A stretch of DNA of 64,000 nucleotides. It comes from Mesostigma viride. Taxonomy: Eukaryota; Streptophyta; Mesostigmatophyceae; Mesostigmatales; Mesostigmataceae. The stretch's first letter is position 1. Each line of letters opens with the position of its first letter. The stretch lies in assembly GCA_009746045.1 (NCBI GenBank), contig RPFO01001745.1, positions 130,001 to 194,000 on the forward strand. The letters run 5' to 3'. Of the stretch, positions 1 through 11,706 are shown piece after piece. Both the position numbers and the translations under genes were made by a program. The notes below the pieces were generated by a model that was given only the letters and a program-made list of their open reading frames with translations, did no database searches and was not told the DNA's origin.

Positions 1-170
1 CCTTCCATAACATGCTGCACATTTGCGCGCACACCCTTTCAATAACGCTTCCTTTCCATAACACGCCCTTTCAATAACACATCCTTTGAATAACACATCT
101 TTCTAGTAACACATCCTTTTGATAACGCTCCCTTTCCATGTCGCATCCTTTCCGTAACCTTGCTGCACAT
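1..170. repeat. degenerate short tandem repeat (CCTTTCNATAACAC-like)
   Basis: About ten imperfect copies of a 14-20 base unit close to CCTTTCNATAACAC run from the left edge of the window to just before the first exon. The tract lies in the intron upstream of the C2-domain exon. I see no coding potential in it. Confidence 0.7.
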
Positions 171-242
171 GTGCCTCGAACCCCCCTGGTATCTGGTCGC
201 CTCGCCACTCCTATGTGTGCGCCCCCACCCACCCCCCTCTAG

Positions 243-2150
243 GCGTCGAGCGACCCCTTCTACAAGGTCAAGTTCAAGAATTCCAAGTACCAGAGCGAGG
301 TGGTCAAGAAGACGCTGGACCCTGTCTGGAGGGAGCACCCACTGCCGCTGGGGCTGATCACGTCGGTGGACAAGAAGGTGGGCCCGTGTTACTAGTGTTT
401 GTGTGCCTCTCTCTTTACTATTATATATTGAAAGTATGTACGTATTTGCAGGACCCCGTGTGGTGGGAGCACACGCTGTCGCTCGGGCTGATCAGGTCAA
501 TTCACAAGAAGGTGGGCCAGTGCATGATGTGATGATGCGAGCACCGTGGACAACCAGGTAGGCCATGCAGTGGGTGTCATGATGCGGACAAGAGGGTGGG
601 TCGGTGGACATCATGATGCTTCAACCGTGTACTATATGATCTGACGACAGTGTACTGTATATGTATCCTTGAGAAGCCGTGGACGAGGTGGGCGGTGCGT
701 GTAGTGTGTTTATGTTTATCTTCAAGACGCGGAGAGCAGAACGGTGGGCAGCGAGTCCTGTCATGACATGACAGTGGTATCGTGGAGGCAAGTAGCAAAT
801 AGTGAGCTAAATGCTGGTTGCAGTGTGTCTATTTCCTTATCACTTGAATCGTTGAGAGGTGGTGGGCGAGGAAGTGAGCGGTGTGAGTGTGGGAGCAGAT
901 TAGAGGACTCATCGAGAGGTCAGATGGAAGAGCCGATTGGGTTCCAGATCGCAGAGAGCTTTGGTGTTTTTGTGTTGGGTAAGCGAGCGGAAATGGAGGG
1001 TAGAAGAGGATCACACGAAAGCGCAAGAACCTTTGCCACGTTGCTTCTATTTCTTTTCCTTCCTATGTAACTAATTCCCATGTTATGTAACTAACTGATG
1101 TGCATGCCATAGATGCCGCTGAATGACATTGACATTCGTTGCGCTGGGTGTAATGTAGGGACGTGCTACTGTGATGGCCTGGTCGATGGCCACGCATGCG
1201 ATGCACCTGACTATACCAAATTCTGATCACTGCCCCTAGTGCTAGGAACAGTTGTACGGAAGTCTCCCTCAGTTATGGCCCTTTTTTGTCATCGCCCCTG
1301 CTTGCAGGCTCTTGTGCTGCTTTATTGCTGCCATTGTCACGGTGTGGGCTGGGGGAATGAGGACTTGGTAGTCACTTATCGTTTGAGTGTGTGATCCTTT
1401 CTACTTGCGGCTCATGAACCCCCATGCATTTATGACGCCAAGATGAGGACCTACCGCTGCCTATGACTAGAGTTTTTAAATTTAATTAGGATCCATTTCT
1501 GCGTCTTGTCCCCCTCACCCCCATCCCCTCTCCCCACATGCCAAATTCACTGCCTGGGATGAGCACCCATTGTTCAGTCTATCGCTGAAGTTTCTTATTG
1601 ATGATAGCTGTGTTTGTTTCTCAATAACACAGAGACATGCATACACGCGATCGCGATCACGATTTGGGACAAGGATCCATCATTGTTCTAGCATCTTGCT
1701 GAAGTCTCTTACTGTTAATATGAATCTCTTTCTGCTTGTTACTCATGGACGCGCCCCCCTCCCCCCCCCTTATCCAATAGGCAGTCAAGATCACCATGTA
1801 GGAGGAGGACCTGTCGTGTAGTGCCAACCACGGCTTCACAAGGCAGCCCCCTTAATGTTGAAAGCCTTTTGTTGACTAGTTTGCCACTAGCTCTGTTTGT
1901 TCCTCATCAACACACGTACACACAGGCGGTCAAGATCACGGTGTGGGACGAGGACCTGCACAGCGGCAAGGACTTCATGGGCGCTGTCTTCCTGCCCTCC
2001 TCGGTGATCTACGCAGCGGGGCCCGGCATCCACCAGTGGCACATGCCGCTGTCCATGTCCAAGAAGTCAAAGTACGCGCACGCCAAGGTCAAGGGCAAGC
2101 TGGTCATCTGCGTGCGCGTCGAGGATGTGCCGCCAGGACAGTACCACTAG
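243..2150 (+). CDS. C2-domain protein, 3' exons (partial gene)
   Basis: Two exons encode most of one C2 domain, a beta-sandwich that typically binds membranes in a calcium-dependent way. Exon 243-377 follows a CTCTAG acceptor and reads SSDPFYKVKF...KKTLDPVWREH, the classic C2 pattern of a DP-Y-KV strand followed by KTLDPVW. It ends at AAGAAG|GTGGGC. Exon 1926-2150 follows CACACAG and reads VKITVWDEDLHSGKDFMG, in which the paired aspartates of WDED and KDFMG are the usual calcium loop. It then runs to DVPPGQYH and a TAG stop. Both junctions are phase 0. Upstream exons lie off the left edge. The intron at 378-1925 carries degraded copies of both exon edges. The true 3' end is uncertain, because GTACCA just before the stop could be a weak donor. 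Which C2 family (copine, ferlin, synaptotagmin-like or other) cannot be told. Confidence 0.8.
378..1925 (+). repeat. intron filled with exon-edge copies (C2 gene)
   Basis: Bases 452-511 are a near copy of the last 60-70 bases of the upstream exon, still reading DPVWWEHTLSLGLIRSIHKK and still followed by GTGGGC. A weaker third copy follows at about 545-605. On the other side, sequences near 1436-1460, 1645-1690 and 1782-1850 are degraded copies of the acceptor side of the downstream exon (GTCAAGATCAC...GAGGACCTG). The 60-base copy has an AG before it and a GT after it and keeps phase 0, so it could be spliced in. Confidence 0.75.
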
Positions 2151-2470
2151 GATGAAGCAACGTCGGCTGGCCACCAGGCCTTTGCAACTAGGGTGGGCGA
2201 TGGGACGCCAGCTGGACAGTACTACCAGGGTGGGCCTTGTGTTTTCGGGCTGGTACTGCGAGGGTGGATGACAGGCTGCCGGGCCAGTGTTACTAGCTTG
2301 GAGGACATGTCACCGAGCTAGCAATCATTAGTGGAGATACTCTAAGAGTTGAGCAGTTTGGGTGCTTTGGAAGTGTAGGACGTGCCACGTGGCCAGTATT
2401 ATTTCAGTAGAAGACATGCCACCTGGCTGGTATTTTTGAGTGACAGACCGCAGACGGGCCAGCAGGCGTA
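2151..2470 (+). repeat. degraded copies of the C2 gene's final coding segment
   Basis: Directly after the C2 stop codon, at least four degraded versions of the last ~30 coding bases (GAGGATGTGCCGCCAGGACA) recur, near 2200-2230, 2300, 2380 and 2420. Examples are GATGGGACGCCAGCTGGACA and GAAGACATGCCACCTGGCTG. Each is followed by a GT-containing GTATT/GTACT-like sequence, which hints that this edge may be a donor rather than the gene end. Confidence 0.6.
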
Positions 2471-5094
2471 AGGATGGCATTATTTTGTCAGGCGGAGCTG
2501 GGCATGGTATGTTTAGTAACATGGTGATGCCGGTTGTGTGGTTGGTATAACTTGCTGTTACTATCTCGTATGGTAATTGCTGCTCTCACTGGTAGATTGT
2601 CGATATATTGTTGATACACCATGGCGCTGAGACAACCAACTCGTGCCATGCATGGGGTTGGCCATGCTCCAGGGATGGCCGCTACCAGGTACACTAGTGC
2701 ATTATGTAGGTCAGTCAGAATAGGGTCTTCTAACAACCATCTGCCTTAATTTGTGCAGTTTTTGCTCATGCATGGGCCGGGGACCTCTATATGGGGGAGG
2801 CACATAAATATCCACTGATCACTTAACAATTGAATGTCAAGATGTCATGCATGCACATGATATTCAGTTATACTGGACGCCGTTTTGCATTGGCTCCAGA
2901 ACCCAATAAATAACTACCTACAATGAAAGCCACTGGATCCATGTTCAAATTCTGTACCTTGAAATCCTACATGTCCAAGATTATGTTTCTGCCGGCCCCA
3001 AATTAGACATCACCGACTGGGCCTGGCCGCACTGTCCATGCAAGAGGACATCCACGCACGGCAGCGCTGCAGGCACAACCGTGCATGCAGCCTGGCCATC
3101 AGTTCGTGGTCGCTTGGCAGGCTCCGAGGTGCGGGGCGGCCTTAGCTCGCGCCAGGCTGGCACCAGGAGCTTCGTCGCCATGACAAGAACGGCCGCGTGC
3201 AACAATTGAAGGCCACATACAGTAGCCAATTACAAGGGCAATGTACCATGAGGTCCAGGTCAACGTCGCAGGGGGAGCACAAGCTTGGTAGACAGCGAGG
3301 CACATCCCAGATACCCATTATTTCATCGCTTGTCAGCAGCATGTAACATGTTCCTGGGCAGCACAACCTCATACAACGTTTGACTCCACCTGGCCCGAGA
3401 GAAGGAAGCATTCACTCCGCTGCCACAACCCCCTCGGCCTCGCATGGCACCACTGGGCGGATGGGACCTACGCCCACATACACAAGCTGACCCAAACCTG
3501 TGGGGTGAAACGTAGGCAGGCCACGTGGGCTGGCGTGCCGAGTCCCACGCCGGGGGGGATTGGATGGACAAACTCAACACACCCGTTTTAGGGAGAACAA
3601 GGACGGTGTGAGCTTTCATGGAGAATGGCCGCCCCTTACAGACAGGAAAAGGCATTGAGAGCAGCCATCCCCACAGGGAAATCCCGCCCGCCCCTTCAAG
3701 GGAGAGCTTTCAGCGAAATAGAGTTCTATTTCCCATTCGCTGTCATATATCCAGTCGCTTCGAAAGGTAACCCCCTTGCGAACTATGCTGCTTAAATAGA
3801 GTTATATTTCCCATTCGCTGTCATATATCCAGTCGCTTCGAAAGGTTGCCTCCTTGTGAACTATGCTGCTTGTCCCAAAGGCCCAAAGGCGGGTCGTCCG
3901 CACTTGGCCACTTGATCCAGACCGCGAGCGCTGCGTCGCCTGATCCACCTCCAGGGTCTCATCCCCACCTGCTGATAGCCCAGGCCTCTCTGCAGGCGTG
4001 ACGGATGCTGGACGGGACCGCAGCCCTGCGGGACAGAGTGCCTCAGACCGGAGACCTGTCGGCTGCCGGAAACCTCTTGATGTAGCGATGGATGCTGGGC
4101 CGTAACAGTGGCAGCCGCCAGCAGCCAGTTTTCTAGAGACGGATGCTTGACAACTCGTGCGATCCAGCAGCCAACCACGTCGTCGTACTGTAGCTGCGAC
4201 AGCCGGTAGTCAACCGCTGTGCTGGTAATCACAGGGGCCAGGGGTCCATTGCTACGATCGGGGGGAGGGCGGGGGGAGGGGGGGGGGGGTCTAGCTACAA
4301 CCAGGGACCAAGCCTACAATGGTTTCACCCCAGTCATCAGCTGCCCCTACCAGTCCCTCTCGATAGCCCTGTAGATAGCACTGCTGGTAGTCAACAGGCA
4401 TGCAGGGCCGTCGGGGCCTGCCTGCTCCTGGCAGCCGTACCGATACACGCAGGCTGATGCAGCCATCAGCAGTACGTTGGCGGAGTTGTCTTCCAGGATA
4501 AGCGTCCACCCGCACATTCCAGCACTAGCCGGCCATCCTGCTACTATCAAAGAGACAACCCCTTATACTATAGTACCAAACCTGATACTAGTGTACTGCC
4601 AGAATTGGCCCTGCTGACGGAGCCACCGCTGCAGAAGCACTGGCCCGCAGTGTCGGCGAATAGCAGCCAATAGCCATCAGCAGTATCCGGGCAGACTGGA
4701 TGTAGAAGCAGCAGGTACAGCCAGCGGCTGGTGCCAGATGCCAGTATGAGCAGTGCTTGCCGCGGCCGCCAGCATTGGCATCTGCTGCTGTGGGTCAGCC
4801 CTTGTTTCCACCAAAAAAGGCGGGTACGGGTGCGAGTATCAAAGAGCCGGTATCAAGGATGTGTACGGGTGGCAGCCGCTAGGGTACAAGAGCGCTGCTG
4901 TCTGCTGCTACCGGGCTCTCGCTGCTACTGGGGAGCCCTACACCGCGTGCTGCGCCCACTGTAGGGCGCATCCCCGCTGCTTCCTTCCGCTGCGTAGCCA
5001 GCACCATGTGCATGTGCATGGGTTGGGTTCCAAGAAAGCAGCGCCGGCCGCTACTTGAAAGGAAACCGAGCATCATGAGGAAATGTGGCGGCCG
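2471..5094. other. intergenic stretch, no gene recognised
   Basis: I see no convincing exon on either strand. Open frames here are short and mutually overlapping. A direct tandem duplication sits at 3715-3871, and 3880-5060 is rich in CAGC and GCTG words with degenerate short repeats (for example GGTAGTCAAC near 4205 and 4387). Confidence 0.5.
3715..3871 (+). repeat. two-copy tandem repeat of ~78 bp
   Basis: The words ATAGAGTTCTATTTCCCATT, GCTGTCATATATCCAGTCGC and GAACTATGCTGCTT recur in order about 78 bases apart with few differences. This is a recent tandem duplication. Confidence 0.85.
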
Positions 5095-8000
5095 CTAGGA
5101 GTTCTCGGCTTCCCTCAGCTCCTCAGGCGTTAGGCTGAGGTAGGTGGGCGACGCCATCTGGTCCCGCAGGTCCCTGTTTGGCAGCGCCCAAAATTAACAG
5201 CAGTAGCACACACGATGTACAGCATCCCGTGCTAGCGTAAGTAGTCTGCCTCTGTTCCTATTTAAGTCTGTTTAAATCCCGCAGGTCCCTGCAGGGTGGC
5301 GAAGGGGGGAAGAACCCAGTGCACAGCAGGAACACAAGTAATACAAACTACTTAATGTTGTCTCCTTAATACAAACTACTTGGGTTAAAATCAGGCAATC
5401 TGCGCATCAAGGCACGACGACTCGGACACCGTACTGCATCATATACCAAGACAATACTGACCAACAATACTGCAAAACACGTCAACCACTCACGATCGCG
5501 CGCAGGTGCGGAAGCGGCCACCGCGCACCGTGTCGATCTCCCCCTCCTCCAGCTGCGCACAGAACAAGGCGTGCGTGGTGTGCGAGAACAGTAATGTGAG
5601 AGTATAGCACTGTGAGAGTGTAGCAACGTTAGGGTATAGTAATGTATACTGTTTACCAGGAGAGGGGCCATTGTAGAACATGCCCTTGAAAAGCGAGGGA
5701 AAGGCACGCAGCACACGAGATGTGCCTGGGTTGGGATATTCAAAGGTCGATCGACGCTAGGGTTGTTGGAGAGGGCGAGGAGGAAGGTGACCGCGAGGTG
5801 CGGACACGTCAGCCGTGGCAGTTTCACGCTGCGAAGATGACGGAGGCGGAGACTTACACGCAGGCCAGCAAAACAAGTTCTACTCGGGGGAATTCGAAGA
5901 CGTGAGCAGAAGGCTGACAAGGCACACAGGGTAGCAGAAACGAGCCCACGGTCGACAAAAAATGGAAAAAGACAGGGCCAGGAGTGGTCGCAGTAAAGTG
6001 GCAGTGGGACAAGAAACATCCAGTCTGAGTGAAGGTGAAAGGCCATACTAGGATGGCGGCAACAGGATTATTTGAAAGCATGGATGCCTTGGGGCGAAAG
6101 GCACCTTGAATGGTGCTCGTGGAAGCTAACTGGCAGGATGGATGCCAAGCGAAAACCTTTCGGGCCTGGGCCATATAGGGCTCGGGCTTGCCTATAAGGC
6201 TTGCCATGCGATGCTATAGCCGTTGGCAGCACGTGTGAGGCCAGATCTGGCCACGCCGAGTCGTGACAGCCATTCACAGGATGCACCCGGCAGATGAGGC
6301 GACTAATGTGATGTAACAAGCATGTTAGCACACAATTACAAGGCGTTCGTGAACTTGTGTAAACCAACCCCTAATTTAGGAAGAAGGTAACTTGTGTTCA
6401 CTTGTATAAAGCTGGGGGGGAGGGGGGAATTTGAGAACCGACAAGGGCTTAGGAACGCCGCGGAAACCTGCCAGCCCCTGCCTGCCTATCACACCAAGCA
6501 AAACCTTGTAATGTCCTACTACTTTGCACGCAGACGATGCACAAGTCCAACCCCACCTTGCTGGAATTGGCTTAAAAAACGTTTTCACCACCAGGTTTAG
6601 GAAGTAGAAAGTCTCCACGGCACATGCACGAAACCCTACTAGGTTGTCGACATTTATCAGTTAACCACAACGAGCAAGGCTACACAATTCTATCTCCATT
6701 CATATTCATCATCCTGAACGACTCGAAAAGGCGGATAAGATAACGGCAGGCTCGAGCTACCATGGTCCGGATTCTCCAGATTTCTGGCCCGCGCTGGCTG
6801 TCTCGTTGATATAATGGTCACTGTAGTATATAGTACAGTAATGCCAGGCCTGCGCTGGCTGTCTCGTTGATACCAAGGTCACTGTAGTATATAGTAATGC
6901 CAGGCCTGCGCTGGCTGTCTCGTTGATATAATGGTCACTGTAGTATATAGTAATGCCAGGCCCGCGCTGGCTGTCTCGTTGATCAATGGCTTGGTACCAC
7001 TTACAAACTATCCCGCCATCACCGCACAAACTGGTAGCACAAGCTGGTAGCACTTGCCGACATACTGGATAGTCCATATTTGATTCACATAAATAATCAC
7101 AAAAAAATATCCGCACCCTTGTATCGTGAATACCCTTCATTACCTTCATTACCTTCGTTACCTTCATTACCTTCACTACACATACCAGGCCACCGCCATA
7201 AGTAGGCCGATAGCACTTTGCAGCCTACCGGACCGTCCATACTTACTTTCACATACCTTCAATTAAATATACCGTGCCATTGGCATGATTAGGTTGACAC
7301 CCTATTCATGACACCCTAGGTCAGTAGCACTCGGCTACTTACCGGATCATCGCCGTAGATGGCGTTGTAGCACTTTTCGGACGTGCACTTGAGCATGCAG
7401 TTGTCGCGCGCCGTGACCGACTTGGTGCATTCCGGGTCCGCGTCCTCCCTGTTGGCGTGGTACGGTGATAGCAACAGTATGTCTTACTTTGTAATTATAC
7501 CGTTTAGTTATACGATTAGTGACAGAGGCATGACTAGGGAGAGGGCCGACGGGGTCCGCGTCCTCCCTGGTGGCCAACCAGATGGTGAGAGTCTAATACT
7601 AACTCTAATACTAACTCTAGTACGGTCATTCCATACTGTCATATATGGTCGACATCAATTAAGATTGGACAGTTAATATTAGTTTATTAGATGGCTGATT
7701 TGATCATTTATCAGATAGTTGATTACATCGTTGACTTAGATAGCGGATAGACGATGGCGGCATGCACACGGGAAAGAAGCGGGTCTGTGAGCGCAGCAAG
7801 ATGACGACAATATTCGAGTACCAATATGGCTTGTTTATTCTATTTAATAATATGTTTAAATTACAACTATTTAAGTAATAAGGCTTAGTTGAACAATCAG
7901 TGATGGAGGCAGGCATAGAAAAGGGGTCCGCTTCCTCCCTCGTGTGTGGCAGGATGATAGTATTCCTCATATCAATTAGTGATGAACGTATAGCACTATC

Positions 8001-9936
8001 ACAGAAACGAATGCCATAATATCACACATAGGAAAGAAGAGTATCCGTGAAAACATTGCCCCCATTTGGGGTCAGCCCCCATTTGGGGTCAGCCCATTTT
8101 ACGGTCAGCCCACTTCAGCGTCAGATGATTGCGGCAGAAGCCCAGGGGCAGGTGAGTTTGGCATACGACTTGAACCGGAATAACTCTGTAGTAACGTACA
8201 TACAACCCGCAACCAGGTGCCGGTCGCAGGTCCAGCCGTTGGCCTCACCTCGATGGCTAGACCTGCGACTAGACATGTACTGGGAGGAGGGGGGGGGGGG
8301 GGTATATTTCGATACCAACACATGACTGCACACGCGCCGGTAGAGCCGCTGGTCGCACCAGGATGGGTAGACCTGCGACTGGAAATATACTGGGTGGGGG
8401 GGAGGATATTTGTATATTGCTGGCACAACACGGCCGCACACGCACCGTCTGGGCCGCTAGAGTGACACATCTCAACCTGTGGCAACGCCTATACTAGCGT
8501 GCCACGCGTGCATACACACTAGCGTTCCATGGGTGCATAGTAGTATAACATGGGCACAACGAGGCCGCTTACTTACTTTAGTTATTGAGCACGGCGTTCC
8601 ATGGGTGCATAGCAGTATAACATGGGCACAACAAGGCCACTTATTTACTTTAGTTATTGAGCACGGCGTTCCATGGGTGCATAGCAGTATACATGGGCAC
8701 AACAAGGCCATTATTTACTTTAGTAATTGAGCACGGCGTGCCATGGGTGCATAGCAGTATAACATGGGCACAACAAGGCCGTTATTTACTTTAGTTATTG
8801 AGCACGGCGTGCCATGGGTGCATAGCAGTACACATGGGCACAACAAGGCCGCTTATGTACTTTAGTTACTGAGCACGGCGTTCCATGGGTGCATAGCAGT
8901 ATAAGATGGGCACAACAAGGCCGTTATTTACTATAGTTATTGAGCACGGCTAAACACGCAGCTAGACGCAACGAGGCTATGCACGCACCGGTTGAGCAGC
9001 TGGTCGCATTCGACGCGTTTCGAGCGCAAGTCCTTGTCCTGTGGAGGGTTGTCAGCCGTGCAATGACCAATATTGGTGTCAGCCCCACGTTGACCCAACC
9101 CGGCCCAGTCGTGGACACCCGTGCACACACACGTTGCCCATGGGTGTATGCCCACTCATGACATGTGCCTTTGATGGGGAGGCAAGTGAGGCAAAAGCTC
9201 ACTCAACTAACGGCCAGCGATCTGCCAGCTCAGCATTTAGCCAAGCGACCAAGGTAAACCAGTATGCCAGACACTGTCTGCGCCCATGACGTACCACGTC
9301 ACGCCAGTAATGCTCTAGGGGCAGCATGCATGGTCTCAGCGGTGCGGACGCGCACATAGTAGCAGCAAGCGTGCGGAGCCATTATGAAATCAATCATCTA
9401 GTCCACCTGACCTGTGCCCTGCCTCGGATACATAAGCTGGAACGAAACGCGTCCATAGCCATACATTTGTTTATGTATATTTACTATTCGTTCCTTGAGA
9501 TTGAGAAACTGCCAGGATACTGGCAGCGTGCCTTGCTATTCCTTCAATTGGTTTTCCTTTTGAATCCACCGCAACAGCGCACCCCCCCTTTCTACATTCG
9601 AGTTTCGCCTTGGAGGAGTTCCAGGCAGCTACGAACAGTTACACGGGCCTATCCGATGCATTTAACGTAATCATACCAAATGGGGCATGTTCACAGCTCT
9701 GGGACTAAACATCAGCGCACGCAATTTGATACAACCTCAATATGATCTATTTCGGAAACACTATGCCCTCTAATCTCGGCATCTGTCATACTTACTCGGG
9801 CAAGTCACTTCAGATATCATGGTTCACTCACCTGATGCCCTATTCTGGAGCTCTTTCTCTTTTTGCACTCGACTTCGGGAGAGCAGATGGCAAGTGCCAG
9901 CAGACAGAGCAGCGCGATACGGGCGGCCTTCGACAT
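5095..9936 (-). CDS. small secreted cysteine-rich protein, DUF4787-like
   Basis: Five exons join in consistent phase to a 132-residue protein: 9936-9832, 9038-8989, 7448-7343, 5552-5494 and 5173-5095. The ATG at 9936 opens a signal peptide (ARIALLCLLALAICS, residues ~5-19). The mature part holds CDQLLNREDADPECT, CMLKCTSEKCYNAIYGDDP and LEEGEIDTVRGGRFRTC, which match the cysteine-rich core of plant DUF4787 proteins (CY-IYG-DPLEEGE-RG-F-C). The C-terminus is SLTPEELREAENS. Donors are GTGAGT, GTGCGT, GTAAGT and GTGAGT. The role of the family is unknown; cysteine content and leader imply the secretory pathway. Introns contain degraded copies of exon edges, several tandem repeats and a SINE-like insertion at 6713-6810. 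The gene stands alone, with no operon-like context. Exon phases agree throughout, so the model is firm; the family name is from memory. Confidence 0.82.
6713..6810 (-). mobile_element. SINE-like dispersed repeat, copy A
   Basis: This ~100 bp unit recurs at 10917-11022 (+), 31754-31851 (+), 37029-37114 (-) and, diverged, at 35005-35112 (+). Read in sense it runs from ATCAAGGAGACAACCAGCGC through CCATGGTAGCTCGAGCC to GTTCGAGTCGTTCAGGATGA. GTTCGAGTC resembles a pol III B box and TAGCTCGAGCC weakly resembles an A box about 30 bases upstream, so a tRNA-derived SINE is possible. Here it lies inside an intron of the DUF4787-like gene. Confidence 0.6.
6783..6990 (+). repeat. four-copy tandem array built from the SINE-like repeat end
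   Basis: GCGCTGGCTGTCTCGTTGAT starts at 6791, 6852, 6908 and 6964, so the period is 56-61 bases. Between the copies lies ATAATGGTCACTGTAGTATA. The shared 20-mer is the 5' end of the SINE-like repeat, so the array is that end plus flank amplified in tandem. Confidence 0.85.
8048..8125 (+). repeat. short tandem repeat, ~20 bp unit
   Basis: Four units close to CCCCCATTTGGGGTCAG occur in a row, decaying to the right. They lie in an intron of the minus-strand DUF4787-like gene. Confidence 0.75.
8521..8955 (+). repeat. minisatellite, ~72 bp x 6
   Basis: Six copies share CCATGGGTGCATAGCAGTAT, ATGGGCACAACAAGGCCG and TTTAGTTATTGAGCACGGCG. Copies start near 8527, 8599, 8671, 8741, 8812 and 8883. There is no unique spacer, so it is a tandem repeat and not a CRISPR array. 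It sits directly beside the donor edge of the exon at 8989-9038. Confidence 0.9.
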
Positions 9937-10235
9937 GTGGCGCTTCACGACAAAAACCTGAAGCTTTCTTATCCTCTACAAAACACTTGGCTTAGCAGAG
10001 ATAAACGGGTAAAGCCCGCCAGAAGTTTCCATCGGCTTACGCGACTTGTCGAGCACAAGTCCAGGCAATCAAGGCTCACGTGTAGCATTGGGAAATTCGG
10101 AATGTTATCGGTGCCTCTGCCCTCTTGGGCACTTCAGGTAAAGACAACAAACATATTAGCTAGCCCTGAAAAGCCCACCATGCTTATTATTGATCGAGGT
10201 TCCAACTGTTCCCTATGGAGATTATTTTTTTCACT

Positions 10236-10365
10236 CATGAGTGAAACACTCACCCCCGGACCAGAATCAGACCGGGGATCGCCGCCGCGCCTGGTTGCGA
10301 GCTACTCCAAGCAGGCCGTGGACTGCCCTAGCGGCGTATCCAGGCGGGAAGTCTGCGTAAACACT
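10236..10365 (+). repeat. left copy of a long inverted repeat pair
   Basis: About 130 bases from CACTCATGAGTGAAACACTC to AGTCTGCGTAAAC recur in inverted orientation at 22247-22377 with high identity. The first 50 bases are dense in small hairpins: CACTCATGAGTG is a perfect palindrome, GAGTG-AAA-CACTC and CCCCGG-N12-CCGGGG are stems. The pair encloses the MULE transposase and two more genes and could be element termini. The bases outside the two copies do not match, so no target-site duplication is visible. Confidence 0.75.
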
Positions 10366-11706
10366 AAATGCCTGCGTAACGAACCACACTCCTCTTACGG
10401 CTTGTACTCGGGCCGGATCGCCGGGCCAGCCGCCAAGTCGCCAGCCGCCAGCAATCAGCTCCCGCCGCAGGTCATCTAACGCGCGAATTTTTTAGCGGGA
10501 AACCACGTTGTCGTCTTCTGTTATTGTACTTAGGAACTGCTGCCTGCTGACCAGCGTTGCTTGGCTGCGGCCTGTCGGGCATCGCGCGTCGCGGATACTC
10601 GCAACCTGTGTCATCGTGCTAACATTCTGGTATATTTGCCCAGTATGCCTACCGAAGAAGTTATTGACCTCACAGTTACACCCGTGAAGGCGTCGCCTGC
10701 ACGAAGGCGGTCGGCGCCCGAAGCGAAGGCATCAGTCAGTTTGTCCAGCTGCTTAATCTTTCAAGCTTTTTTTTTTTTTTTTCCAGCTTGCTTTAACCCT
10801 CTCTGTCTGTTTTAAACGCAACAACCTGAAGTCTGTTTTTAACGCAACAACCTTCGAGCGTTCTTGGTGGCTAACTTATACGCTTGTTTTGCTTTAGCTA
10901 TGTGTTATGGACGGTATCAAGAAGACAACTAGCGCAGGCCAGAAATCGGGAGAATCCGGACCATGGTAGCTCGAGCCTGCCGTTATCTTGTCCGCCTGTT
11001 CGAGTCGTTCAGGATGATGAGTATGAATAGTTATGGAAATGTGTAGCCTTGTGCATTGAAATTATGGCTGATTCTGGTGTAGAGCGACTAGATGACCTAG
11101 ACGGTGGGGCCGGATCAGGGCGTGTGTTTCGATATGATCAATGAGAGCTTGAAGAAGATTTGGTCAGGGTTACGGCTACAAATTATGGGGTACTAATGGG
11201 TTCTTACGATGGATATGGTTATGCTTTCCTAATGAAGATTGCGTAGCTAGCTGGCGAAGAACCATTCCAACAATGCCGTGGCCCGTGATTTTCCTTGCAT
11301 GCTGTTATGTTGGTGCAGGGTATTGATGTCTCCCCAATGACCGGCGCCTTTCAGTGGGGCCCTCACTACTCGGACGTAAAAGGGCAGAAGGCAAGTATAA
11401 GTGTCTATTATGCTATGCAATATGGTATGCTCATCCCTGTGCTAATGGTCGAGGTTTTATAGTGCATACGATTTTGGCTACGCCTATGCTTTTCGAATCG
11501 GGTGCAATGCAATGCAAGGACATGCATAAATATGTCACATGTGTCTATTATCCGTGTAATGCTTAATATGCTTAGTAACGCTAACGTTTATAAGAAATGT
11601 CTTAGGCATTATATCAAACATGATATCATTATTATCATACGTAATGATAATGTTGCATTTGGTTGTGGTTGCCGGCCGTGCTTTTGTACCTTTTATTTTG
11701 TCACAC
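10366..11706. other. non-coding stretch with a SINE-like copy
   Basis: I see no supported exon. SINE-like copy B lies at 10917-11022 on the plus strand, and a T16 run sits near 10768. A long plus-strand frame at 9742-10479 overlaps the signal-peptide exon on the other strand and has no recognisable content. Confidence 0.5.
10917..11022 (+). mobile_element. SINE-like dispersed repeat, copy B
   Basis: Full-length sense copy of the ~100 bp repeat also seen at 6713, 31754 and 37029: AAGACAACTAGCGCAGGCC, AGAATCCGGACCATGGTAGC, then GTCCGCCTGTTCGAGTCG. The B-box-like GTTCGAGTC is retained. Confidence 0.65.

Noticed and set aside
8521-8955. Possible CRISPR array
   Set aside because: Units are contiguous ~72 bp repeats without unique spacers, in a eukaryotic intron.
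9742-10479. 245-codon plus-strand frame
   Set aside because: Overlaps the signal-peptide exon on the other strand and the inverted repeat, and shows no motif; I could not support it.
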